NCBI RefSeq assembly: GCF_003112535.1
Contig: NZ_BEWA01000004.1
Span: 124,001 to 188,000, forward strand
Length of the DNA stretch: 64,000 bases
Reading direction: 5' to 3'
Source of the DNA: Streptomyces rishiriensis
Lineage (GTDB): Bacteria; Actinomycetota; Actinomycetes; Streptomycetales; Streptomycetaceae
Under the pieces are notes generated by a model that saw only the letters and a list, made by a program, of their open reading frames with translations, was not told where the DNA came from and searched no databases. Shown here in pieces: positions 30,901 to 40,613 of this stretch; position 1 is the stretch's first letter; every line of letters begins with the position of its first letter. Both the position numbers and the translations under genes were made by a program.

Positions 30901-31170
30901 ATGGCGAAGTGGACACCCCAGCACGAGGCGCCGGAGCCCTTGGAGGGCCCCGTCGTCGCCACCATCACCGGCGGCACGATCCTCTGGTTCGTCCTCTTCC
31001 TCGTCCAGCTCCCCTTCTACGGCTGGTTCGACGACCACGGCCGGGCCTGGTGGGTGTGGACCTGCCTCGCGGGCGCCGGCCTCGGCCTGATCGGCATCTG
31101 GTACGTCCGCGGACGCGACGCGGCGCTCAAGCGGGCCGCCGCGACCGGGACGACGGAAGCCGCCGAGTAG
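30901..31170 (+). CDS. DUF2530 small membrane protein
   Basis: An 89-residue protein with two membrane helices (VVATITGGTILWFVLFLVQL and AWWVWTCLAGAGLGLIGIWYV) and a charged C-terminus, matching DUF2530. Function is unknown. ATG 30901 is preceded by TAAGCT six bases away, so translation is probably leaderless. Confidence 0.85.
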   Translation: MAKWTPQHEAPEPLEGPVVATITGGTILWFVLFLVQLPFYGWFDDHGRAWWVWTCLAGAGLGLIGIWYVRGRDAALKRAAATGTTEAAE

Positions 31171-31248
31171 CCGCCCCGCCGGGCGGCGGCGCAGCCGTAC
31201 GACCGTCGTAGCACCCCCGTCCCCGCCCCGTCCTCCCCAGGTCGGATC

Positions 31249-31279
31249 TTCGGGGGCTTCAGGGGGTGAAGCCCCCGAA
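31249..31279 (+). terminator. Perfect 13-bp hairpin immediately upstream of the P-type ATPase
   Basis: TTCGGGGGCTTCA and TGAAGCCCCCGAA enclose a G5 loop. The stem ends 20 bases before the ATPase ATG and 78 bases after the DUF2530 stop. It most simply terminates the DUF2530 transcript. The ATPase -35 position falls inside it. Confidence 0.7.
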
Positions 31280-31299
31280 CCGCACGTACCGTCGATCCC

Positions 31300-33678
31300 A
31301 TGGCCCACACCGACGCCCGCGCCCTCGCGCCGACGGCGAGCGGTCTGACCGCCGCCGAGGTCGCGGACCGCGTCGCGCGCGGTCAGGTCAACGACGTGCC
31401 CGCGCGCAGCAGCCGTTCCGTCGGCGAGATCGTCCGGGCGAACGTCTTCACGCGGTTCAACGCGATCATCGGCGTGCTGTGGCTGGTGATGCTCGCCGTC
31501 GCCCCCATCCAGGACAGCCTGTTCGGCTTCGTGATCCTCGCCAACACCGGCATCGGCATCGTCCAGGAGTGGCGGGCGAAACAGACCCTGGACTCCCTCG
31601 CGGTCGTCGGCGAGGCCCGCCCCACCGTGCGCCGCGACGGCACGGCGGTCCAGGTCTCCACGTCCGAGCTCGTCCTGGACGACCTCATCGTGATCGGGCC
31701 CGGCGACAAGATCGCCGTGGACGGGGCGTGCGTCGAGGCCGACGGGCTGGAGATCGACGAGTCGCTGCTCACCGGCGAGGCGGACCCCGTCGTCAAACGG
31801 GCGGGCGACCGGGTCATGTCGGGCAGCTTCGTGGTGGCGGGCGGCGGCGCCTTCCGGGCGACGAAGGTCGGCCGTGAGGCCTACGCCGCCCAGCTCGCCG
31901 AGGAGGCCTCACGCTTCACGCTCGTCCACTCCGAGCTGCGCTCCGGCATCTCGACGATCCTCAAGTACGTCACGTGGATGATGGTCCCGGCGGCGATCGG
32001 TCTCGTCGTCACGCAGCTGTTCGTCAAGAACAACGGCTTCCGGGACTCGGTCGCCCGCACCATCGGCGGCATCGTCCCGATGGTGCCCGAGGGGCTCGTC
32101 CTGCTCACCTCCGTCGCCTTCGCGATCGGCGTCGTCCGGCTCGGCCGGAAACAGTGCCTGGTGCAGGAGCTCCCCGCCATCGAGGGCCTCGCCCGCGTCG
32201 ACACCGTCTGCCTGGACAAGACCGGCACCCTCACCGAGGGCGGCATGGACGTCACCGGGCTGCGCACCCTCGACGGCGCCGACGAGGGCTACGTACGGCG
32301 GGTGCTCGGGGCGCTCGGGGAGTCCGACCCGCGGCCGAACGCCTCCCTCCAGGCCGTCATCGACGCCTTCCCGCACGTCGAGGGCTGGCGCTGCACCGAG
32401 TCCCTGCCGTTCTCCTCGGCGCGCAAGTACAGCGGCGCCGCCTTCAACGAGAGCGACGGCGAGAACGGCGGCGGGAACAGCACCTGGCTGCTGGGGGCGC
32501 CCGACGTGCTCCTGGACGACGACGATCCCGCCCTCGGCGAGACCGAGCGGCTCAACGAGCAGGGGCTGCGCGTGCTGCTGCTGGCCCGCGCCGCGCGCGA
32601 CCTCGGCGATCCCGAGCCCGCGAGCGGGGCCCGGCCCGTCGCGCTGGTGGTGCTCGAACAGCGGCTGCGGCCCGACGCGGGCGACACGCTGCGCTACTTC
32701 GCCGAGCAGAACGTCCAGGCCAAGGTCGTCTCCGGCGACAACGCGGTGTCGGTGGGGGCGGTGGCCGCGAAGCTCGGGCTCAAGGGCGACGCCGTGGACG
32801 CCCGCCGGCTGCCCGCCGACCAGGACGGCATGGGGCGGGCGCTGGACGAGGGCACGGTGTTCGGCCGGGTCACCCCCCAGCAGAAGCGGGACATGGTGGG
32901 GGCGCTGCAGGCCCGCGGGCGCACCGTCGCGATGACCGGGGACGGCGTCAACGACGTCCTCGCGCTGAAGGACGCGGACATCGGCGTGGCGATGGGGTCG
33001 GGCTCCGAGGCCACCCGGGCGGTCGCGCAGATCGTGCTGCTGGACAACAGCTTCGCGACCCTGCCGTCGGTGGTGGCGGAGGGCCGGCGGGTCATCGGCA
33101 ACATCACCCGGGTGGCGACCCTCTTCCTGGTGAAGACGGTCTACTCGGTGCTGCTGGCCCTGCTGGTGGTGTGCTGGCAGGTGGAGTACCCGTTCCTGCC
33201 GAGGCATCTGACGATGCTGTCCACGCTCACGATCGGCATTCCGGCCTTCTTCCTCGCCCTCGCCCCCAACACCGAGCGGGCCCGCCCGCACTTCGTGCGC
33301 CGGGTGATGCGGTACTCGGTCCCCGGCGGGGTGATCGCGGGCGTCGCGACCTTCGTGACCTATCTGCTGGCCCGTCACCACTACACCGGAGCCGGCGCGC
33401 TGGAGGCCGAGACGAGCGCGGCCACGCTCACGCTGTTCCTGGCGTCGATGTGGGTACTGGCGATCATCGCCCGCCCCTACACCTGGTGGCGGGTGCTGCT
33501 GGTGGCCTCGATGGGCGGGGCGTTCCTGCTGGTGCTGGCGGTCCCGTCGCTGCAGCACTTCTTCGCGCTGAAGCTGGTCGGGCTGACGATGCCGTGGATC
33601 GCGGTGGGCGTGGCGGTGGTGGCGGCGGTCGCCCTGGAGTTCTCCTGGCGATGGGTCGACCGCCGCTACCCCGGCTGA
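31300..33678 (+). CDS. P-type cation ATPase, CtpE-like
   Basis: A 792-residue HAD-superfamily ion pump. It shows the actuator motif LTGEADPV, the phosphorylation site [12 protein letters not shown], the ATP domain, and the hinge [29 protein letters not shown]. About ten membrane segments are spread as in the P2/CtpE layout, with four to six at the C-terminus. Mycobacterial CtpE of similar length takes up calcium; cation choice here is inferred from similarity. ATG 31300 has TACCGT seven bases upstream and no ribosome site, so it is probably leaderless. Confidence 0.9.
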   Translation: MAHTDARALAPTASGLTAAEVADRVARGQVNDVPARSSRSVGEIVRANVFTRFNAIIGVLWLVMLAVAPIQDSLFGFVILANTGIGIVQEWRAKQTLDSLAVVGEARPTVRRDGTAVQVSTSELVLDDLIVIGPGDKIAVDGACVEADGLEIDESLLTGEADPVVKRAGDRVMSGSFVVAGGGAFRATKVGREAYAAQLAEEASRFTLVHSELRSGISTILKYVTWMMVPAAIGLVVTQLFVKNNGFRDSVARTIGGIVPMVPEGLVLLTSVAFAIGVVRLGRKQCLVQELPAIEGLARVDTVCLDKTGTLTEGGMDVTGLRTLDGADEGYVRRVLGALGESDPRPNASLQAVIDAFPHVEGWRCTESLPFSSARKYSGAAFNESDGENGGGNSTWLLGAPDVLLDDDDPALGETERLNEQGLRVLLLARAARDLGDPEPASGARPVALVVLEQRLRPDAGDTLRYFAEQNVQAKVVSGDNAVSVGAVAAKLGLKGDAVDARRLPADQDGMGRALDEGTVFGRVTPQQKRDMVGALQARGRTVAMTGDGVNDVLALKDADIGVAMGSGSEATRAVAQIVLLDNSFATLPSVVAEGRRVIGNITRVATLFLVKTVYSVLLALLVVCWQVEYPFLPRHLTMLSTLTIGIPAFFLALAPNTERARPHFVRRVMRYSVPGGVIAGVATFVTYLLARHHYTGAGALEAETSAATLTLFLASMWVLAIIARPYTWWRVLLVASMGGAFLLVLAVPSLQHFFALKLVGLTMPWIAVGVAVVAAVALEFSWRWVDRRYPG

Positions 33679-33701
33679 CGCGGCCGGGCGAACCGGCCGC
33701 G
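33679..33701. terminator. Bidirectional terminator between ATPase and secreted protein genes
   Basis: CGCGGCCGG and CCGGCCGCG form a 9-base perfect stem with a 5-base loop, directly after the ATPase stop and eight bases before the convergent gene's end. Confidence 0.7.
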
Positions 33702-33708
33702 GGCGGGA

Positions 33709-34518
33709 TTACCTGACGTCGACGAAGTCACCCGCGGCGCTGACCGCCGGGGTGGTGGAGGTGCCCGCGAAGACGAAGCGGTAGTAACCGTCGACCGAGG
33801 CCGTCACGGTGGTCTTCAGAGCGCCGGTGGAGCCGGTCTTGACGGTCTTCACGGTGCTGTAGGTGCTGCTGCCGCTCTTGCGGAACTGCAGCTGCACCGA
33901 CTGGGCCGAGTAACCGGCGTACTTGTGGGTGTCCCAGTTGGCGCGGGTGAGCGCGCCCGTGACGGTGAGGGTCTTGCCCTTCTTCACCGGCTCGGGGGCG
34001 GCGTTGACCGTCAGCTTCGCCTGGCGCTGCACGTTGATCGCGCCCAGGTTGCTCTGCCACGTGAAGTCGCCGAGGCCGGTGGCGTTCCGGGGGACGGCGA
34101 GCGCGCCGACCTTCCAGGCGCCCGCCTGGGTGTTGGCGAGGCCTTCGTACTCGTCGGAGCCGACGGGCCGGAACTGGATCTTGGCGGTGCAGTGCAGGAC
34201 CGTCGTGGAGACGGCGGAGCACACGCCCGGGTCGTCGCCGCCGATGATGTCGGCCTGGGCGTTGAGCTGGGTGCCCCGGTAGAGGAGCGGACCGGTGTCG
34301 ATGGAGGCCGCGTTGAGGTTCGCGGGCTTGGTCACGGTGTAGGTCGCGTTGACGGTGACCTTGGCCGTGGGGCCGACCACCACCGCCTTGCCCGCGTTGA
34401 TCTTCACTTGGGAGAAGGTCACGCCGGGCGCCGTGGTCGGAGCGGCCTGCGCGGCCGGGACGGCGAGGGCGGAGAGGGCGACGGCGCCGGTGGCGACGAC
34501 GAGAGCGCGTATGCGCAT
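33709..34518 (-). CDS. Secreted protein, paralogue 1 of a pair flanking an M1 peptidase
   Basis: A 269-residue exported protein: signal peptide MRIRALVVATGAVALSALAVPAAQA, a variable N-terminal beta region, then a conserved C-terminal domain beginning AKLTVNAAPEPVKKGKTLTVTGALTRANWDTHKYAGYSAQ and ending AGDFVDVR. The C-terminal part looks like an Ig-like/bacterial surface repeat. It is nearly identical in its last 100 residues to the gene at 36123. Function unknown. ATG 34518 follows GGGGAACG. Confidence 0.85.
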   Translation of the reverse strand: MRIRALVVATGAVALSALAVPAAQAAPTTAPGVTFSQVKINAGKAVVVGPTAKVTVNATYTVTKPANLNAASIDTGPLLYRGTQLNAQADIIGGDDPGVCSAVSTTVLHCTAKIQFRPVGSDEYEGLANTQAGAWKVGALAVPRNATGLGDFTWQSNLGAINVQRQAKLTVNAAPEPVKKGKTLTVTGALTRANWDTHKYAGYSAQSVQLQFRKSGSSTYSTVKTVKTGSTGALKTTVTASVDGYYRFVFAGTSTTPAVSAAGDFVDVR

Positions 34519-34541
34519 GTGCGTTCCCCAGATGGAGAGGA

Positions 34542-34579
34542 GTGATCTCGGAGTCTGTTGACTCACGAGGTGAGATCAC
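34542..34579. promoter_or_regulatory. Nested inverted repeats upstream of secreted paralogue 1
   Basis: An inner palindrome GAGTC-TGTT-GACTC (34551-34564) is nested in an outer pair GTGATCTC (34542-34549)/GAGATCAC (34572-34579). The inner box recurs before the second paralogue (37128). It is a likely operator. Confidence 0.6.
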
Positions 34580-34675
34580 CGACGAATCCGGTGAGTTGTA
34601 CGGGAGAAAGTAAAAAAAAGAGCCTGTCCGCCAACTCGGTTTCCCCGTCGGCGCGTTGTGGCAGTATCGGCTGGC

Positions 34676-36091
34676 ATGTCACCGTCAGCCGCGTGGTCGC
34701 CCGTGCCTCGTCGTCGTCTTTTCGTCGTGCTGCTCGTCGTGCTGGTCCTCGTGCTGACGGCGCTCGGCGCCGGTGTGGGTGCGGGTGACGCCCACGCGGC
34801 ATCCGGGCCGGCGGGGCCGCAGGCCGCGGCGACGCCCGACCGCGCCCGCTACGACGTGACTCTGCGTGCGGACGCCGACGGCGGGCACTGGGCCGGGCGG
34901 CAGCGGGTGTCGTTCCGCAACGCCTCCCCCGCACCGCTTCGTGAGGTGTACCTGCGGCTCTGGGGCAACGGCGAGGACCCGTGCGGCACGCCCGGCGCAC
35001 CGCCCTCCCCCGTCACCGTGTCGCACGTCGTCGGCGGCAGACCGGGACCTCTGACCGTGGGCTGCACGGCCCTGCGCATCCTGCTGCCCAAGCCGCTCGC
35101 GCGCGGCGAGCGGACGTCCGTCGCCTTCGACGTCTCCCTCACCGTGCCCGGCCGCAACGCCCGCTTCGGCCGTGAGGGTGCGACCCGCTTCCTCGGCAAC
35201 GCGCTGCCGGTGCTCGCCGTGCACGACGCGAAGGGGTGGCACCTCGACCCCTACGTGGCGCTCGGTGAGAGCTTCTACGCCCTGGCGAGCGACTTCCGGG
35301 TCCGCCTGGACCACCCGTCGGCCCTGAAAGTGCCGGCGACGGGCAGCACCCGGAGCCTGCCCGGCGCCCCCGGCCGCACCGTGACGCTCAGCGTCGCCGA
35401 CCGGGTGCGGGACTTCGCCTGGGCCGCGGGTCCGTTCCGCACGGCGACCCGGACCACGCCCGGGGGCGTGCGCGTCAGGTCGTACTGGGCGCCCGGCGCC
35501 CCCGCCGCGGGCGTGGAGCTGACCCGCACGGACGCCGACGCCGCGATCGACCGGTTCGGCCGGGAGTTCGGCCGCTATCCGTACGGCGAGCTCGACGTCG
35601 TGATGACCCCGCAGTTCGGCGGCGGCATGGAATACCCCGGCCTCGTCCTCCTCGGCATCACCGAGGAAGGCGGCGCCGTCGTCCACGAGGTGGCACATCA
35701 GTGGTGGTACGGGATCGTCGGCGACGACGAGTACTCCTCACCGTGGCTGGACGAGAGCTTCGCCCAGTACGCCAACGCCCGTTTCCAGGGCTGGGACATG
35801 CGCGACTGCTGGTCGGACGTCTCCTGGCCCGACGACAGCGCCGCGCTGACCGCCTCGATGGCCTACTGGTCGCGGCACCGCGGTCAGTACCACCTCGTCT
35901 ACACGGCCGGGCCCTGCGCCCTCGCCGACCTGGAACACACCCTCGGCGCCGCCACGATGGCACGCCTGCTCAAGGAGTACGCCCGCGAGCACTGGTACGG
36001 CGTCTCCACCACCGAGGACTTCGTACGAGCCGCCCAGTCCTTGACGGACGTCGACCTCGGCCCCTTCTGGGAAGCCCACCGCATCCGGTGA
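34676..36091 (+). CDS. Secreted M1-family metallopeptidase
   Basis: A 471-residue exported aminopeptidase-like enzyme. A hydrophobic N-terminus (RRLFVVLLVVLVLVLTALGAGVGAGDAHA) precedes an M1 beta domain and the gluzincin site HEVAHQWWYGIV with the third zinc ligand in WLDESFAQYA, 18 residues on. The usual GxMEN substrate motif is GGMEYPG here, so the Asn is Tyr. No C-terminal ERAP-like domain is present, giving the short form. ATG 34676 is chosen for the signal peptide. It may trim external peptides. Confidence 0.88.
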   Translation: MSPSAAWSPVPRRRLFVVLLVVLVLVLTALGAGVGAGDAHAASGPAGPQAAATPDRARYDVTLRADADGGHWAGRQRVSFRNASPAPLREVYLRLWGNGEDPCGTPGAPPSPVTVSHVVGGRPGPLTVGCTALRILLPKPLARGERTSVAFDVSLTVPGRNARFGREGATRFLGNALPVLAVHDAKGWHLDPYVALGESFYALASDFRVRLDHPSALKVPATGSTRSLPGAPGRTVTLSVADRVRDFAWAAGPFRTATRTTPGGVRVRSYWAPGAPAAGVELTRTDADAAIDRFGREFGRYPYGELDVVMTPQFGGGMEYPGLVLLGITEEGGAVVHEVAHQWWYGIVGDDEYSSPWLDESFAQYANARFQGWDMRDCWSDVSWPDDSAALTASMAYWSRHRGQYHLVYTAGPCALADLEHTLGAATMARLLKEYAREHWYGVSTTEDFVRAAQSLTDVDLGPFWEAHRIR

Positions 36092-36122
36092 CGCGCACGG
36101 ACGAGCCCCCCCTCGCCCGGTC

Positions 36123-37049
36123 TCACCGCACGTCGACGAAGTCCCCCGCGGCGCTGACCGCCGCAGTCGTCGCGTCGCCCGCGAAGGCGAAACGGTAGTA
36201 CCCGTCCACCGACGCCTTCACGGTGGTCTTCAGAGCGCCGGCGGAGCCGGTCCTGACGGTCTTCACGGTGCTGTAGGCGCTGCTGCCCTTCTTGCGGAAC
36301 TGCAGCTGCACCGGCTGGGCCGAGTAACCGGCGTACTTGTTGCGGTCCCAGTCGGCGCGGGTCAGCGCACCCGTGACGGTGAGGGTCCTGCCCTTCTTCA
36401 CCGGCTCGGGGGCGGCGTTCACCGTCAGCTTCGCGAAGCGCTGGAGCCTGACGGTGGCCAGGGCGTCGCCCTCGGCGTATCCGACCTTGGTCCAGTCGAC
36501 GTCGTCGGAACCCGGGTCGACGTCGTTCCAGTCGGTGACGTAGCCCGCCGCCTTCCACACCGTGGCGTCGGCGTCGTCCAGCTCGACGGACGGGGAGACG
36601 TCGATGGTGCCCGTGCAGGAGGCGACCGTGGCGGAGGCGTTACCGCAGGTCGGCCGGAAATCGCCGATCAGGACGTGGTCCGGGTGGGCGAACGACGCAC
36701 CGCGGTAGAGGACCAGGTCCAGCTCGACGTCCTCCGCGGCGAGGTCGACGCCCGCACCGTGCGTGATCCTGAAGGTGACCGGGACGGTGACCTTGCCACC
36801 TGCTCCGGCCACGATCGGCCGGCCCTTGTTGACTCTGACGCTGCCGAACCTGGCGTCCAGCCGGTACGGGGCGCCCGCCGCGGGGCGCGCACCGGCGAAG
36901 GCGCTCCCGCCGGAGGCGGCCGCGTGCAGGGCCTTCAGGGTGTCGACGCGGTGGTGCGAGCCGCTTCCCGCCGCCTGTGCGACCGGCACGGCGAGGGCGG
37001 ACAGAGCCATGGCGCCGCTGACGGCGACCACGGTGGCGCGTACGCGCAT
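36123..37049 (-). CDS. Secreted protein, paralogue 2 flanking the M1 peptidase
   Basis: A 308-residue exported protein. The signal peptide MRVRATVVAVSGAMALSALAVPVAQA is close to that of the gene at 33709. The middle differs (an acidic insert with SVELDDADATVWKAAGYVTDWNDVDPGSDDVDW). The last 100 residues (AKLTVNAAPEPVKKGRTLTVTGAL to AGDFVDVR) are nearly the same. A recent duplication with divergence of the exposed domain is likely. Stop at 36123 is 32 bases from the M1 peptidase stop. Function unknown. Confidence 0.85.
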   Translation of the reverse strand: MRVRATVVAVSGAMALSALAVPVAQAAGSGSHHRVDTLKALHAAASGGSAFAGARPAAGAPYRLDARFGSVRVNKGRPIVAGAGGKVTVPVTFRITHGAGVDLAAEDVELDLVLYRGASFAHPDHVLIGDFRPTCGNASATVASCTGTIDVSPSVELDDADATVWKAAGYVTDWNDVDPGSDDVDWTKVGYAEGDALATVRLQRFAKLTVNAAPEPVKKGRTLTVTGALTRADWDRNKYAGYSAQPVQLQFRKKGSSAYSTVKTVRTGSAGALKTTVKASVDGYYRFAFAGDATTAAVSAAGDFVDVR

Positions 37050-37127
37050 GCGTTCCCCCAGAGAGAAGGGGCCCGGCCGGCCGCCGCTCGCACGGCCCGC
37101 ATCACATCCGGGGCCCAAGTGATCGTG

Positions 37128-37141
37128 GAGTCTTCTGACTC
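37128..37141. promoter_or_regulatory. Palindrome GAGTC-TTCT-GACTC upstream of paralogue 2
   Basis: The same GAGTC-N4-GACTC element as at 34551, with different inner bases, 78 bases upstream of the second paralogue's ATG. Conservation of the arms but not the spacer supports a shared regulator. Confidence 0.6.
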
Positions 37142-37208
37142 AGTTGCTCAGAGGGCTGTCGGGGTCGGATGGTTGTGCGAGGCGGAGAAGATTCACTGAC
37201 GGGACGGG

Positions 37209-37236
37209 GAGGGGCCGTCCGGTCGGGCGGCCCCTC
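37209..37236 (-). terminator. Terminator of the sacsin-like ATPase gene
   Basis: GAGGGGCCG and CGGCCCCTC form a perfect 9-base stem with a 10-base loop, five bases past the stop at 37241 on the minus strand. Confidence 0.7.
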
Positions 37237-37240
37237 GGGG

Positions 37241-40200
37241 TCAGTCGAACCAGCGGTCGCGGGCCAGTTCCGCTGTCCTGGACGGGTCCTCCAGGAGGGC
37301 GGCGACCTCGAAGCGGCGGGGCCACTGGCGGGCCGCCCAGGCGAGGCCGGCCGCGACGCCCTCCAGGGTGGCCGCGTGCAGGACGCCGTCGCCGGTCAGG
37401 CGCCAGTCGATCTCCACGCCGTCGACGACGAGCTCCTCGTGCTCGACGTAGGTGGCGGGCGTGCGCGGGCCGAGCAGCACCCGCACCGGCTCCGGGACCT
37501 CGTGTTCCGCGCCCTGTGAGTCCACCTCGCCGGTCACGGACTCGCTCAGCCGCCGCACCTGGAACAGCTCGGCGAGTTCGGCGGCCCGGGAGGGGCGTAC
37601 CGGGAGCAGCGGGACGCCCTGGGTGAAGGGGAGCAGGTCGGGCGAGTCGACGACCACCGCGTCGGCGGCGTCCACGACCTCGACGCGGCCGTCGACGACG
37701 GCCCGCAGCTCGTCCGGCAGGGTCACCTGTTCGGGATCCAGCTCGGCCAACGCCCCGTACAGGCCGTGCAGTTGGGCGGGGGCGACAGGGCGCTCCGGGT
37801 CGGCGAGGCGGTCCAGCAGTTCCGCCGCGCCGCCGGGCTCGTCGAGCAGGGCGGCCACCGAGGTCCGCACGCCGAGGGCGCGCAGCACCTGCTCGTCGTC
37901 GAAGCCGGTCGCGTCGGCCTCGTCGTACAGACCGTGCAGCAGCGGGTCGCCGCCGGCCGCCAGCAGTCCGGCCGGGCGGCGGCCGTCGAGGACCGGGTTC
38001 CCGCGCAGCCACCAGGCGGTGTAGGACCGTACGACCTCGTGGGTGCCGTCGGGCAGGAGGACGCGGACGGGCTGGGTGAGGGCGTCGCGCAGCGGCGGCC
38101 GGGCGAGCATCGCGAGGGCCTGCGGCCAGCAGTCCTCGTCGACGAGGTCGAGGTCGCGGACGGCGACCAGCTCGGTGGCGACGGGAGGCACCGGGCTGTC
38201 GGGGAAGCGGTCGAGGATGTCCTCGCACCACACGTCCACGGCGTCCAGCAGCCCCGCGTCGTCGGGCTCGGCGAAGTCGCCCTCGCGCGGCTCCAGTTCG
38301 TCCGGGTCGAGGACGACGTCCGTGGCCCGCACCAGCGCGAAGCCGGCGAGCACGCCACAGGCGGCGAGCGGCTGTTCGCCCCACTTCGCCGCGAGCCCGG
38401 CGTCGACGCAGGCGAGTTCGTCCTCGCGGATGACGGAGGCGAAGGGGCTGCCCGGCAGGACCAGTTCACCGGCGGGGACGAGCTCGCCGTCCTCGTCCGG
38501 CAGGGCGAGCGCGCCCAGCCAGGGCTCGTCGCCGGGCTCCAGACCCGCGTCGCGGGCCAGCGCGAGCACGGTGTCGGCGAGCTCCTCCGCGTCCAGCGCG
38601 CCCTGGTCGTCCCAGGCGCCGCCGTCGTCGTCCAGGGAAGCCGCGACGGCGGCCCGCACCTGCGGAGTGGTCAGGATCGCGCGCGGGGTGGCGGGCAGGG
38701 CGCCGAGCTTCTCCAGCAGGGGGTGCGCGGCGTCCGGGTGGGCGACCTTGAGGCCGAGCCGGGCGAGGACGTCCGGGTCGAGGACGGCCGCGTCCGGGGT
38801 GGGCAGCAGCACCTGACGCGGGCCGACGGCGGTCCGCGGTCCCCCGGCGCCGAATCCCCCGGCGCCGAACCCCTGCGAGGCGTCTCCGGCCAGGGGCACC
38901 GGCAGCCCGGTCAGCCGGTCCGGGTCGACCCCGGCCAGGCTGTCGTAGAGCCGGTACCACCACTGCGGGTCCTTCTCCAGACCGGCCAGCCGGTCGACGA
39001 CGTCCGCGAGCGGAATGCGGGCGACGCCCAGCGTGCGCAGCTCGACGCGCCGCTCCAGCCCGGCGGGCAGCAGCGTGGGCAGCACCTCCGCCAGCACCCG
39101 CACGGTGTCCGCGCCGGCGCCCTCGACGACCTCGGCGTCACGGGGGCGGAGCGCTTCGGGGAGCCCGACCGCGACCGTGTCCCCGACCTCGACCTCACCC
39201 TCGGCCCCGCCCTCGGCCGCGTCCTCCGGCACGGGCGGGACGGCGGGCGGCAGGAAGGCGGTGCGCGGCAGCAGCTCCAGGACGGCTCGGCGCAGCGCCC
39301 CGTCCAGCTCCCCCTTGCCCAGCGGGCCGGGCACCAGGTCGATGATCCCGGCGCCCACCGGCCGCCAGCCGGCGAGGAGTTCGGCGTACACGTCCGCGGC
39401 GCGGCGCACCAGATGGTCGGTCAGCGGGCCGGGGGCCGCGTGACGGCGGGTGGTGTCGAGCGGGAAGGAGGCGATGAGCAGGGCGGGGACGCCGAGGGGC
39501 TCGTCGCTGGGGGTGGGCGCGTGGACGACGGGCGTGGTGCGCGGCCGGACGGGAGCGCCGTCGTCGTCGACGGGCACGGCCCAGGTGACCGACCAGTGGG
39601 GCCGCAGCCGCTCCTCGATGGGGCGGTCGGCGAGCAGGTCCGGGGCGAGGTCGCCGTGGGCGGAGGCGGTCCGCCAGCGGGTCGTGCCGTGCTCGCTGTC
39701 GGAGACGACGGTGTGGGCGCCGTCGAGGGAACGCCGCAGGGTGCGCGGGGCGCCGTCGCCGATCTCGATCACGACCTCCTCCAGGCCCGGCAGGGCGAGG
39801 AGGAGGGCGTCGTCGACGGCGGTGAGGAGCCGTTCGGCGAGGTCGGCCGCGGCGGTGTCGCGCAGCGGGAGGATGACGGCCGTGTCGTAGGGGTCGGGCG
39901 CGGTGCCCTGGGCGGCGAACGGGAGCCGCAGCAGGGGCACATGGCCGTCGCGCCGCCGGACCTCGTCCCCGAGGCCGGGGCTGTGCCGGGCCGTCTCGGA
40001 GGCGAGCGCGCGGGCCTCGGCCAGATCCCAGCGGACGCCGCCGTGGCGACCGACGACGGCCGGCTCGTCGGTGACGGCGAGCACGGCGGCGAATCCGACG
40101 CCGAACCGTCCGACGGCGACGCCCGACTGCTGCGCCTCACGCTTGGCGGAGGCCCGCAGCGTGGCCAGGGACTCCACGCCGGCCGCGTCCAGCGGTGCGC

Positions 40201-40468
40201 CGGTGTTCGCCGCGACCAGCACGCCGTCGCGGAGGGTGAGCCGCAGCCGTCCCGGCACCCCGCCCCTGGCGGCCGCGTCGGCCGCGTTCTGCGCGAGCTC
40301 GACGACGAGCCGGTCCCGGTACCCGCCGAGGACGAGGTCCTCCTCGGCGTTGGCGTCCTCCCGGAAACGGGCCGGACTGGTGGCCCAGGCGTCCAGGACC
40401 CCGCGGCGCAGGCGCGCCGTGCCGAAGGGATCCGCGCCCTCGGGCGCCGGCCGCACGAACTTGCTCAC
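37241..40468 (-). CDS. Sacsin-type GHKL ATPase protein (1075 aa)
   Basis: A 1075-residue protein with a sacsin N-terminal-like ATPase domain in its first 200 residues. The Bergerat-fold boxes are ELAQNAADAAARGG (N box), NTGAPLDAAGVESLATLRAS and GRFGVGFAAVLAVTDEP. The remaining 850 residues have no recognised domain and are strongly acidic. Members are widespread in Streptomyces; a chaperone or stress role is guessed from Hsp90-like ATPases. GTG 40468 follows GGAGAG. It is followed by no coupled gene. Confidence 0.85.
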   Translation of the reverse strand: MSKFVRPAPEGADPFGTARLRRGVLDAWATSPARFREDANAEEDLVLGGYRDRLVVELAQNAADAAARGGVPGRLRLTLRDGVLVAANTGAPLDAAGVESLATLRASAKREAQQSGVAVGRFGVGFAAVLAVTDEPAVVGRHGGVRWDLAEARALASETARHSPGLGDEVRRRDGHVPLLRLPFAAQGTAPDPYDTAVILPLRDTAAADLAERLLTAVDDALLLALPGLEEVVIEIGDGAPRTLRRSLDGAHTVVSDSEHGTTRWRTASAHGDLAPDLLADRPIEERLRPHWSVTWAVPVDDDGAPVRPRTTPVVHAPTPSDEPLGVPALLIASFPLDTTRRHAAPGPLTDHLVRRAADVYAELLAGWRPVGAGIIDLVPGPLGKGELDGALRRAVLELLPRTAFLPPAVPPVPEDAAEGGAEGEVEVGDTVAVGLPEALRPRDAEVVEGAGADTVRVLAEVLPTLLPAGLERRVELRTLGVARIPLADVVDRLAGLEKDPQWWYRLYDSLAGVDPDRLTGLPVPLAGDASQGFGAGGFGAGGPRTAVGPRQVLLPTPDAAVLDPDVLARLGLKVAHPDAAHPLLEKLGALPATPRAILTTPQVRAAVAASLDDDGGAWDDQGALDAEELADTVLALARDAGLEPGDEPWLGALALPDEDGELVPAGELVLPGSPFASVIREDELACVDAGLAAKWGEQPLAACGVLAGFALVRATDVVLDPDELEPREGDFAEPDDAGLLDAVDVWCEDILDRFPDSPVPPVATELVAVRDLDLVDEDCWPQALAMLARPPLRDALTQPVRVLLPDGTHEVVRSYTAWWLRGNPVLDGRRPAGLLAAGGDPLLHGLYDEADATGFDDEQVLRALGVRTSVAALLDEPGGAAELLDRLADPERPVAPAQLHGLYGALAELDPEQVTLPDELRAVVDGRVEVVDAADAVVVDSPDLLPFTQGVPLLPVRPSRAAELAELFQVRRLSESVTGEVDSQGAEHEVPEPVRVLLGPRTPATYVEHEELVVDGVEIDWRLTGDGVLHAATLEGVAAGLAWAARQWPRRFEVAALLEDPSRTAELARDRWFD

Positions 40469-40613
40469 GTTGGCTCTCCTCGTCGACGGGAGTCGACGGT
40501 ACCGCGAGATGTTCTTCGCCCCCGCCGCCCCTGCCCTCCCCGAACCCCCCGGAGGGACCCGGGGCGGGCCGGGCGCGGGCCCGGGGCAGGCCGGGCGCAG
40601 GGTGGGCCGGGTG

